From an uncultured Parabacteroides sp. (GTDB lineage: Bacteria > Bacteroidota > Bacteroidia > Bacteroidales > Tannerellaceae): a stretch of 11,395 bases of DNA. The notes beneath the pieces were generated by a model that saw nothing but the letters and a program-made list of their open reading frames with translations, was not told where the DNA came from and ran no database searches. Numbering within the stretch: position 1 is the stretch's first letter; each line of letters opens with the position of its first letter. Position numbers and translations under genes: made by a program. Where the stretch lies: contig URZO01000125.1 in the NCBI GenBank assembly GCA_900552465.1, forward strand, positions 1 through 11,395, in the 5' to 3' direction. Positions 5,836 through 11,395 of the stretch are shown piece after piece.

Positions 5836-7956
5836 TTATTTCTTCAGCCACATATCCAACCACTCAAAGAAAGTACGCTGCCAGAGCACGCCGTTCTGCG
5901 GTTTCAATACCCAGTGGTTTTCATCCGGATAGATCAGCAATTCGGCCGGTACACCGCGAAGCACTGCCGCATTAAAGGCTGCCATGCCCTGATTAGCCAG
6001 GATACGATAGTCTTTCTCGCCATGAATGCAGAGGATCGGAGTATCCCATTTGTCAACAAACAAATGTGGCGAATTGGCAAACGTGCGCTGTGCCGTAGCA
6101 TTCTGCTTTTCCCAGTAAGCGCCTCCCATATCCCAGTTGGCAAACCACATTTCTTCTGTTTCCAGATATTGCATTTCCATATTGAAAATACCGTCGTGGG
6201 CGATAAACACCTTGAAACGTTTGTCGTGATGACCTGCCAGCCAGTAAACGGAGAATCCTCCGAAACTTGCACCCACACAACCTAAACGGTCTTTGTCTAC
6301 AAACGGTTCTTTTGCCATCTCGTCGATAGCCGTAAAATAGTCTTTCATACACTGGCCGCCATAGTCGCCGCTGATCTGTTCGTTCCATTCCATGCCGAAG
6401 CCCGGAAGACCACGACGGTTCGGAGCTACCACGATATAATCGTTAGCTGCCATAATCTGCATATTCCAGCGATAAGACCAGAACTGGCTTACCGGACTTT
6501 GCGGACCGCCCTCACAGAACAACAAGGTCGGATATTTCTTGTTCGGATCGAAATGAGGCGGATAGATCACCCATGTAAGCATCTGCTTGCCATCGGTTGT
6601 CTTCATCCAGCGGCCTTCGACCTTGCCGATTGCCAGTTGATCGTAGATCTGCTTATTTTCGGTTGTCAACTGAGTGACTTTGTTGTTATCGACCAAATCG
6701 ATTGAATAGATTTCATCTCCCATGCTCAATGAGTGACGTTGTGCGATCAGCTTATTCTCACCTAAAAGAGCGACGCCTGCATAGTCGTACATGCCGGAGG
6801 TAAGCGGAGTGATCTTATTGCCATCCGTCAAATCGATCTTATAGACCTGCGCTTCACCATGCCATACACCCGTAAAGTAAAGAGTCTTTGCGTCTGCACT
6901 CCAGACAAAGCCGTCTACATTGGAATCAAAATCTTTGCTGACAAAAGTCTTTTCACCTGTTTCAAGATTCATCACCATTAGGCGGTTCTGGTCAGATTCA
7001 TACCCGTCACGTTCCATACTCTGCCAGGCAATATACTTGCCGTCAGGAGAATACTGGGGATTGGTGTCATAACCCATAATGCCCTCGCTGATATTGGTAG
7101 TCTGTTTGGTATTCAGGTCGTATACATAAATATCCGAATTGGTGGACAGTGCATATTCCTTGCCTGTCTTCTTACGGCTCGTATAGGCAACCTTGTCGGA
7201 AGTCGTATTCCACGCCAGTTGTTCGATGCCGCCAAACGGCTTCAACGGGCTTTCAAACGGTTCGCCCTCCATGATGTCGACAGGGTTACTGATTGCCTTT
7301 CCGTCGAAATCAGCTACAAAAGGATGCGGAGCTGTTGTCACCCATTCATCCCAATGCTTATACATTAAATCCGTTACTATGATTCCGGTTGCTTTATCCA
7401 GGTCAGGATATTTGTCAGCCGTGCTTTTCACCGTCTTTACCTGCGAGATAAACAAGACTTTCTTTTCGTCCGGAGAGAAGGCAAAGCCTTCGATATCTCC
7501 ATCGTACTTAGACAACTGTTTACGGTGGCTTCCGTCCGGATTCATCTCCCAAAGCTGGCTGCTACCGCTTTCGTTACAGAGGAATGCGATTTTGGTTCCT
7601 CCTTTAATCCAGACAGCTTCGTTTTCCGAATAAGCTGTTTTTGTAATCTGCTTGTTATCCGTCCCGTCAGCATTCATGACAAAGACTTCGCGATTACTTC
7701 TGTTTTCCGGTACACTGTAATAAGCAACAGTATACACAACCTTTTTCCCATCCGGCGAAACGTTCATTCCCCCGATACGTCCCATTGCCCACAAGGCTTC
7801 CGGAGTCATCCTTCCGTCTTTAATTTGAATATCCGAACGTCCGATAATATTTTCCGCTTTTACCTTTACGTCCACGTTAACGTTTACATCTTTATTACTA
7901 CAAGCTCCAAATAATAAGGATGTTGCCATGACCATTGTTCCGATAGATTTATTCAT
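5836..7956 (-). CDS. S9-family serine peptidase (prolyl oligopeptidase/DPP-like), lipoprotein
   Basis: The protein has 706 residues. An N-terminal signal ends in the lipobox LFGAC (Cys19), so it is predicted to be lipid-anchored. The residues after the cysteine (SNKD) carry only one acid, so surface export is uncertain. Residues about 50-430 form a seven-bladed beta-propeller with repeated PDGKK/SPDEK/SPDGK-type WD40-like blades. The alpha/beta-hydrolase domain (about 450-706) carries the catalytic triad: Ser564 in GASFGG, Asp649 in HGEKDY and His681 in DENHW. The C-terminal domain has the usual family length. S9 peptidases of this type (dipeptidyl-peptidase 5 or acylaminoacyl-peptidase-like) release dipeptides or N-blocked residues from peptides; exact specificity cannot be read from the sequence. 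It probably supports peptide scavenging in the periplasm. The gene stands alone, divergent from the SPOR lipoprotein gene. A low-complexity Asn/Val/Asp/Lys stretch (24-34) links the lipid anchor to the propeller. Confidence 0.93.
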   Translation of the reverse strand: MNKSIGTMVMATSLLFGACSNKDVNVNVDVKVKAENIIGRSDIQIKDGRMTPEALWAMGRIGGMNVSPDGKKVVYTVAYYSVPENRSNREVFVMNADGTDNKQITKTAYSENEAVWIKGGTKIAFLCNESGSSQLWEMNPDGSHRKQLSKYDGDIEGFAFSPDEKKVLFISQVKTVKSTADKYPDLDKATGIIVTDLMYKHWDEWVTTAPHPFVADFDGKAISNPVDIMEGEPFESPLKPFGGIEQLAWNTTSDKVAYTSRKKTGKEYALSTNSDIYVYDLNTKQTTNISEGIMGYDTNPQYSPDGKYIAWQSMERDGYESDQNRLMVMNLETGEKTFVSKDFDSNVDGFVWSADAKTLYFTGVWHGEAQVYKIDLTDGNKITPLTSGMYDYAGVALLGENKLIAQRHSLSMGDEIYSIDLVDNNKVTQLTTENKQIYDQLAIGKVEGRWMKTTDGKQMLTWVIYPPHFDPNKKYPTLLFCEGGPQSPVSQFWSYRWNMQIMAANDYIVVAPNRRGLPGFGMEWNEQISGDYGGQCMKDYFTAIDEMAKEPFVDKDRLGCVGASFGGFSVYWLAGHHDKRFKVFIAHDGIFNMEMQYLETEEMWFANWDMGGAYWEKQNATAQRTFANSPHLFVDKWDTPILCIHGEKDYRILANQGMAAFNAAVLRGVPAELLIYPDENHWVLKPQNGVLWQRTFFEWLDMWLKK

Positions 7957-8041
7957 GTAGTTTATAATATATTGTGTTTTGGGTACGAAAGTACAAAATA
8001 TAATTTATATCTTTGTCCTATTAATTTAAGAACTGAACAGT
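7957..8041. promoter_or_regulatory. Divergent promoter region: S9 peptidase and SPOR lipoprotein
   Basis: On the plus strand, TATCTTTG (8008-8015) matches TAnnTTTG and lies 26 bases before the lipoprotein ATG. On the minus strand, TACTTTCG (7993-7986) is one base off the consensus and lies 29 bases before the peptidase ATG. The two -7 elements are only about 15 bases apart and face away from each other, so RNA polymerase binding at one may exclude the other. Neither has a clear -33 element. Confidence 0.6.
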
Positions 8042-8530
8042 ATGAATAAGATTTGGTTATTTGGAGCCTCCATATGTATGGTTTTAGCAATGGGGTCTTG
8101 CAAACCTAAACAGAGTGCGTATAAGGCAGCTTATGAACAAGCAAAGGAAAAAGAATCAACAGCTCCGGTAGAAGTGGTTGAAGAAGCAGAAGTGGTTGAA
8201 GAAGTAACTCCGGTGTCAAAACCGAGAACTTCCAATGTCAGCACACGTGCAGAAAGAATCAATGCCGCACAAGGTGAAGACGCTACCCGGTTGAAACGTT
8301 TCAGCGTTGTTATCGGTAGTTTTAAAAACAAAACAAATGCTTACGCTCTAAAAGAACGGATGCAGAACGACGGATATAACGCAGTCTTAGGCGAAAACGA
8401 ACAAGGCATGTTGCGTGTAATCGTTGCCAGCTTCAACGATAAAGCAGATGCTGCTGACAGCCGCGATGCTATCAAAGCGAAATACGCTCCCAACTTCCAG
8501 GATGCATGGATTTTGGAAAGACAATACTAA
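8042..8530 (+). CDS. SPOR-domain lipoprotein
   Basis: The protein has 162 residues. A signal peptide ends in the lipobox LAMGSC (Cys20). A low-complexity acidic linker (about 38-56) contains a tandem EVVEEA/EVVEEV unit, encoded by a perfect 16-base direct repeat with an 18-base period (8171-8186 and 8189-8204). Residues about 85-160 form a SPOR domain (RFSVVIGSFKNKTNAYALKE, then GMLRVIVASFNDKADA). SPOR domains bind denuded peptidoglycan glycans, usually at division septa. The protein is therefore likely a cell-envelope protein that links the outer membrane to the cell wall or aids division or wall remodelling. The residues after the lipid-anchored cysteine (KPKQS) are basic rather than acidic, which fits periplasmic rather than surface localisation. 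It has its own promoter (8008-8015) and terminator (8553-8594). Confidence 0.9.
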   Translation: MNKIWLFGASICMVLAMGSCKPKQSAYKAAYEQAKEKESTAPVEVVEEAEVVEEVTPVSKPRTSNVSTRAERINAAQGEDATRLKRFSVVIGSFKNKTNAYALKERMQNDGYNAVLGENEQGMLRVIVASFNDKADAADSRDAIKAKYAPNFQDAWILERQY

Positions 8531-8552
8531 GAAATAACGTAAGTATTTCCAT

Positions 8553-8594
8553 AAAAAAGAGCCGACAGTTTTTCGAAATTGTCAGCTCTTTTTT
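8553..8594 (+). terminator. Intrinsic terminator of the SPOR lipoprotein gene
   Basis: AAAAAAGAGC pairs with GCTCTTTTTT, with inner GACAGTTT pairing AAATTGTC (one G-T pair) and a short loop. A T-run follows. Because the A-run on the left mirrors the T-run, it could also stop minus-strand transcripts. Confidence 0.85.
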
Positions 8595-8674
8595 GTCTTC
8601 CCCAACCAGGGCTTACCCGATATAAATAGGTGGTAGCCCTTTTACTTTTTACTTACAATGCTTACATTTGTCTC

Positions 8675-8962
8675 ATGGATCCGACATTATAATCATTAGC
8701 GCAAATAGTTCTCCCCTGCGAAGTAGTAGAGTCATTCGATATAGTCAAGATAGAAAGCAATGAGACCGAGATTCACATCCATCTCGATGAGAAGTTGTCT
8801 GAAACCTTATGTAAAGATGTTCACTTCGAATCCAAAGTTTTTATCCCAGCAGTATCAATCATAGATATCCCTATCCGTGACCACAAGGTAATATGGTTAT
8901 CCCAAATGAGGGTAGGTAAGACGCTTTGGACTCACCCCTCCCAAAAAGTATGTTTAATGTAA
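8675..8962 (+). pseudogene. ISAon1-type transposase N-terminal remnant
   Basis: From the ATG at 8675 the frame reads MDPTL, a TAA stop at 8690-8692, then a continuous frame beginning SLAQIVLPCEVVESFD and running to a TAA at 8960-8962. The part after the stop resembles the conserved N-terminal region of ISAon1-type transposases of Bacteroidetes (LP-EVVESFDIV, then ESNETEIHIHLDEK, then IIDIPIRDHKV). The piece ends soon after the IPIRD motif. The remaining N-terminal residues and the whole DDE catalytic part are missing, so it cannot be active. A -7-like TACATTTG (8663-8670) lies only 4 bases before the ATG, and a bulged hairpin (about 8611-8641) lies further upstream; these may be relics of the element's end. 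The family name rests on remembered motif similarity, not a search. Confidence 0.65.
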
Positions 8963-8964
8963 AA

Positions 8965-8997
8965 AGCGGGAGATAGATGATCTACTACTCTCCCGCT
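8965..8997. terminator. Strong hairpin after the ISAon1-type remnant
   Basis: AGCGGGAGA (8965-8973) pairs perfectly with TCTCCCGCT (8989-8997), with further inner pairing of TAGAT and ATCTA. On the minus strand the stem is followed by TTTTT (8964-8960), giving a good intrinsic terminator for minus-strand transcripts such as those from the IS1182 remnant. On the plus strand no T-tract follows. Confidence 0.55.
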
Positions 8998-9258
8998 CAC
9001 ACATAGTTATCGTTTTAGTTAACTTATATACTGAAGAGTCGAACTCTTCCAATCTGCCCCACTGCCATTCAGCACTATCCTTTTTTCAAAGGGTTTTGAT
9101 TTAAATGGGTAAGCATAAATCTATATATTTCTTTGCTTACGTGACAAAGGAAGGCCTTATATTTGATATAAACAAATAAAAAACAATTTATTTTTATAAA
9201 TATTGAATTTTCGTGGTTTTTAGACCGTAAATGCAGATGTTACAACTTTGCTTTCGTA
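8998..9258. other. AT-rich intergenic stretch with an orphan promoter-like motif
   Basis: No gene is seen. TATATTTG (9158-9165) matches TAnnTTTG, with TTTG 22 bases upstream (9132-9135), but no gene follows on the plus strand; the next recognisable coding sequence there is on the opposite strand. A short hairpin, CCTTT/AAAGG (9079-9092), is followed by TTTT. A palindromic GAAGAG-TCGAA-CTCTTC (around 9034-9050) resembles a tRNA T-arm in isolation, but no other tRNA arm is visible. Confidence 0.45.
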
Positions 9259-9872
9259 TCAACTCCAAACCTGTACAATCCCATTATAAGTGTACCGGAT
9301 CACAAATAGACTAATAAATATAAACCGAGCGCCTGTAATCAGCCTTTTTCCTGTTTTCATAAGTTTAGCACACATCTTTTTGACCTTGTCTTTTCCAACA
9401 TGCCGGAACCTTCAATATGCCATGTTGTATCTCATTTATCCAAATACGATCTCGGGAGTTATACATTGCCTGACTCTATGCTTGATTCCTTCTTCTGAGA
9501 GCGACCTTTCTCTTATCTGTCGTTTGTATTGATTTAACCGGTGGTTTACTTCTATAATAGATCCCCGGGCTTTAAAGCAACTGCTTCGCAAGGCCCCCTT
9601 TAATCTTTCTGCTCTATAGCGGGCGTTTTTCAGTAGTATACCCATTTGTTGTTTTATCGCGTTTGGTTTATGCTGTCTCATAGGCCAAACGTCATAGTCC
9701 TCTTCTGCATTGTTATAAAGACTTTCTATATGGAACGGGGTGGAGTATAACGGGGACGCTGTTCTTTATGGAAGAAGTTGTACTTGGCAAAAACTTCCAT
9801 TTCGTTCTCCTGCATAACTCGATAATTCTTTTCTGGACCGTAACCGGAGTCTGCTGCACCTCTCTTGTCCGA
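9259..9872 (-). pseudogene. IS1182-family transposase remnant (C-terminal half)
   Basis: Reading the minus strand from about 9872, one frame gives ADSGYGPEKNYRVMQEN (the conserved DxGYGSEENY region carrying a catalytic-domain Asp) and KYNFFHKEQ. Near 9731-9750 the frame shifts, and a second frame gives FHIESLYNNAEEDYDVWPM, then NHRLNQYKRQIRERSLSEEG, IKHRVRQ and PEIVFG. These are typical IS1182 features. An in-frame TAA (9438-9436) and a TGA (9414-9412) interrupt the continuing MRYNMAY/RFRHVGKDKVK segment. A short deletion seems to join GKDKVK directly to KMCAKL, and the frame ends with a TGA at 9261-9259. The N-terminal half, including the rest of the DDE core, is absent; its junction with the next remnant is near 9872. 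One of the usual zinc-site cysteines also appears lost (KGALRSSC). The gene is plainly dead. Confidence 0.8.
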
Positions 9873-9963
9873 TTACTGGATAATCCAGGAAAAACAAAGG
9901 GTAAGAGAGGCTTTTCTTCAGAGAAATGATAGTTCTTCTCTCTGTTTTTTCGTATCTTTACAG

Positions 9964-10506
9964 TATGAAAAGAATACCGAAAATAAAGAGTCGGAAGTAA
10001 CCCTTCCGCTCTCCAAACACCAGGTGCTTTTGAATGAACAGGAACATTATCTGGAGATCATAGAGCAAATGCGTTGGAAGCTCTACGAGCTGCAGCGCCG
10101 CTTGTGGAGTCCCAAAAGCGAGAAGCAGGAAATCTGCCCTATGCAAGTCTTTGTACGGCAGATCATCCACCCCAAATACAAAACACCGGACGGCCGTATC
10201 CTGATAGCCCCTCTCCTCCCCCAGACTATACACATGCAAAAGCGGATGCCAGCGTACTGGCCCACATGGCCGTGCGTAAATATGCCGACCAACAACCCCT
10301 GCACCGGCAGATAGAGATTTTCGACAGCCAGCGACTGGTGCATGGCAGCTATCTTTTTTACTTTACTGGGGTGTTGCAGGGAAAACGGGGTCAATCCAGA
10401 AAAATGGATGCAGGATATGCTCATAAAAGTCAAGGACGAACAGATGGCCAGAGACGATGATTACTCGTCACTACCGCCTTTTAACCGGAAAAAAGGACCG
10501 GCATGA
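9964..10506 (+). pseudogene. IS66-family transposase (TnpC) remnant, internally deleted
   Basis: Three blocks of an IS66 TnpC are visible. First is the coiled-coil N-terminus with LLNEQEHYLEIIEQMRWKL and LYELQRRLWSPKSEKQ (10027-10128), then IIHPKYKTPDGRILIAPLLP. Near 10220-10235 the frame shifts, and the second frame carries KADASVLAHMAVRKYADQQP and LHRQIEIFDSQRL (to about 10338). The third block, back in the first frame, is the C-terminal GCCRENGVNPEKWMQDMLIK (about 10368-10427), followed by DYSSLPPFNRKKGP and a TGA at 10504-10506. Most of the DDE catalytic domain between the second and third blocks is deleted, so it is inactive. A -7-like TATCTTTA (9953-9960) precedes an ATG at 9964, but that ATG is not in the frame of the first block. 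No tnpA or tnpB partner and no clear terminal repeats are seen. Confidence 0.8.
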
Positions 10507-10939
10507 GCTATACGATCTATTGACATGTTATCAAACATGTAAAAAACAAAATAATAATCGCATAAAAGATAGTACAACTGCTTTTTTATGCCTTCCTTTG
10601 TATCGTCTTCCGATGGAGACATCAAGGGAAGGCTGGCGACGGTTTACGGATGGAATAATCGCTCTTGGTACAAATTTTACTGCTGTAAACACGAACGCAA
10701 ACCGAAACCTTAATTATGAAATAGGAGGATGGGGAGTCTTACCTGAGGGCAGGGGGACTCCCCTTGCTCATTTTATTCTCTTTAGATTAATAAAACATAT
10801 GTACGGCACCGAATGGTTACATATTATCACATCCCCATCGCTTGATAAACGAATAGGCATTCTTTAAAGACGTCTTATAAAAAGGGAATCGCTTCATCTT
10901 TTTTATATAGCAAGATAACGCAATATACCACAGAATAAA
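10507..10939. other. Region with no recognised gene between the IS66 remnant and ybjQ
   Basis: An open frame runs from 10457 to 10867 (136 residues; 84 if started at the ATG at 10613), but it overlaps the IS66 remnant at its 5' end. It has no recognisable domain and no promoter, so I do not call it a gene. Within it, GGGGAGTC (10731-10738) pairs with GACTCCCC (10756-10763), with inner CCT/AGG pairing, giving a strong hairpin followed by a loosely T-rich tract. Another hairpin, ACATGTT/AACATGT with loop ATCA, lies at 10523-10540. The stretch may be part of an old mobile-element end or an untranslated relic. Confidence 0.4.
10731..10763 (+). terminator. G/C-rich hairpin, possible terminator or attenuator
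   Basis: An 8-bp perfect stem, GGGGAGTC/GACTCCCC, encloses a 17-base loop with three further base pairs (CCT/AGG). It is followed by TTGCTCATTTTATTCTCTTT, which is T-rich but not a continuous T-run. No gene lies directly upstream, so its role is unclear. Confidence 0.35.
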
Positions 10940-10947
10940 TATATTTG
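10940..10947 (+). promoter_or_regulatory. -7 promoter element of the ybjQ-like gene
   Basis: TATATTTG matches TAnnTTTG and lies 26 bases upstream of the ATG at 10974, giving a leader of roughly 20 bases. No clear -33 element is seen. The leader AAAACAAAGCC has no Shine-Dalgarno sequence. Confidence 0.65.
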
Positions 10948-10973
10948 TTGCCATATCTCATAAAAACAAAGCC

Positions 10974-11303
10974 ATGTTAATAACGACAACAAACAACCTC
11001 GAAGGAAAAGAAATAACCCAGTACTTCGGAATCGTCTCCGGCGAAACGATCATCGGAGCCAACCTGTTCAAAGATCTCTTTGCCAGCATTCGCGATATAG
11101 TAGGTGGCCGCGCCAGTTCCTATGAAGGCGTGTTGCGCAAAGCCAAAGACAGCGCATTAGCCGAAATGAGCCAGCAAGCCGCCCAAATGGGAGCCAATGC
11201 TGTGATAGCGGTCGATCTGGATTATGAAACAGTAGGCGATACAGGCAGTATGCTTATGGTCACGGCAGCTGGAACCGCTGTACGCTATCGGGATAAAGTA
11301 TAA
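10974..11303 (+). CDS. YbjQ/UPF0145-family protein
   Basis: This 109-residue protein is a full-length YbjQ (UPF0145, DUF74) family member. The family hallmarks are the N-terminal MLITTTNNLEGKEITQYFGI (1-20), then VSGETIIGANLFKDLFASIRDIVGGRASSYEGVL (roughly 21-54), and the C-terminal AAQMGANAVIAVDLDYE region (69-85). Such proteins form small pentameric assemblies in structures of relatives and have been labelled putative heavy-metal-binding, but no function is established and there is no Cys- or His-rich metal site here. It has no signal peptide and is likely cytosolic. It is a single-gene unit with its own -7 element (10940-10947) and terminator (11325-11359). The gene is intact despite lying next to the block of decayed insertion sequences. 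Confidence 0.92.
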   Translation: MLITTTNNLEGKEITQYFGIVSGETIIGANLFKDLFASIRDIVGGRASSYEGVLRKAKDSALAEMSQQAAQMGANAVIAVDLDYETVGDTGSMLMVTAAGTAVRYRDKV

Positions 11304-11324
11304 ATATTTTTCCCTCTAAACAGA

Positions 11325-11359
11325 AAAAGGAGTCAGTTCTAAAAGAACCAACTCCTTTT
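11325..11359 (+). terminator. Intrinsic terminator of the ybjQ-like gene
   Basis: AAAAGGAGT (11325-11333) pairs with ACTCCTTTT (11351-11359), and GTTCT pairs with AGAAC closer to the AAA loop, with a small internal mismatch between the two helices. The T-run forms the right end of the stem. It begins 21 bases after the stop codon and may work in both directions. Confidence 0.82.
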
Positions 11360-11395
11360 CACATCGCTTTCGCTTTTAAAACGGCGGCTATCTAC

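Noticed and set aside
7193..7914. Plus-strand frames opposite the S9 peptidase gene
   Set aside because: They are shadows of a 706-residue gene with a full catalytic triad, signal peptide and propeller on the minus strand.
9030..9060. tRNA T-arm-like palindrome (possible tRNA fragment or attachment-site duplicate)
   Set aside because: Only a T-loop-like palindrome is present. No acceptor, anticodon or D-arm is visible on either strand and it does not match the tRNA-Ser 3' end in this window.
9290..9532. Plus-strand open frame of 80 residues
   Set aside because: It lies antisense to the IS1182 relic, where the minus-strand frames carry clear transposase motifs.
8600..10506. A live composite transposon or new mobile system
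   Set aside because: All three transposases are truncated, frameshifted or interrupted by stops, they belong to different families, and no cargo genes or matching outer inverted repeats are seen.

Overview
The window looks like a chromosomal segment of a Bacteroidales bacterium, most likely a Parabacteroides or close relative. The evidence is several TAnnTTTG-type -7 promoter elements (787-794, 3858-3865, 4584-4591, 8008-8015, 10940-10947), AT-rich leaders without strong Shine-Dalgarno sequences, PG_1098-like methyltransferase and SPOR-lipoprotein genes typical of the phylum, and remnants of insertion sequences common in gut Bacteroidales. The genus is inference; the phylum is well supported.

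Layout. Positions 1-818 are non-coding and hold a G/C hairpin and a nested inverted-repeat module (274-381). Positions 819-2489 encode an AspT/YidE-type transporter. Its stop codon abuts, with no gap, the stop of a convergent class I methyltransferase with a THUMP-like domain (2490-3677, minus). Upstream of that lies tRNA-Ser(CGA) (3750-3836, minus) with its own promoter and intrinsic terminator. Next come an N-terminal-rubredoxin ('reverse') rubrerythrin (3967-4518, minus) and the divergent class I fructose-bisphosphate aldolase fbaB (4711-5769). A bidirectional terminator (5779-5816) separates fbaB from a convergent S9-family peptidase lipoprotein (5836-7956, minus). The peptidase gene is divergent from a SPOR-domain lipoprotein (8042-8530).

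Positions 8600-10940 are an insertion-sequence graveyard. It holds fragments of three unrelated transposases: an ISAon1-type N-terminal piece (8675-8962), an IS1182-family C-terminal half (9259-9872, minus) and an internally deleted IS66 TnpC (about 9964-10506). About 430 bases with no recognisable gene follow. The window closes with an intact YbjQ/UPF0145 gene (10974-11303) and its terminator.

The intact genes are mostly single-gene transcription units with housekeeping roles: transport, RNA modification, translation, peroxide detoxification, glycolysis or gluconeogenesis, peptide degradation and the cell envelope. They do not form a shared pathway. I found no convincing new defence, biosynthetic or mobile system. 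The least explained signals are the nested inverted repeat at 274-381 and the unassigned stretch after the IS66 remnant.
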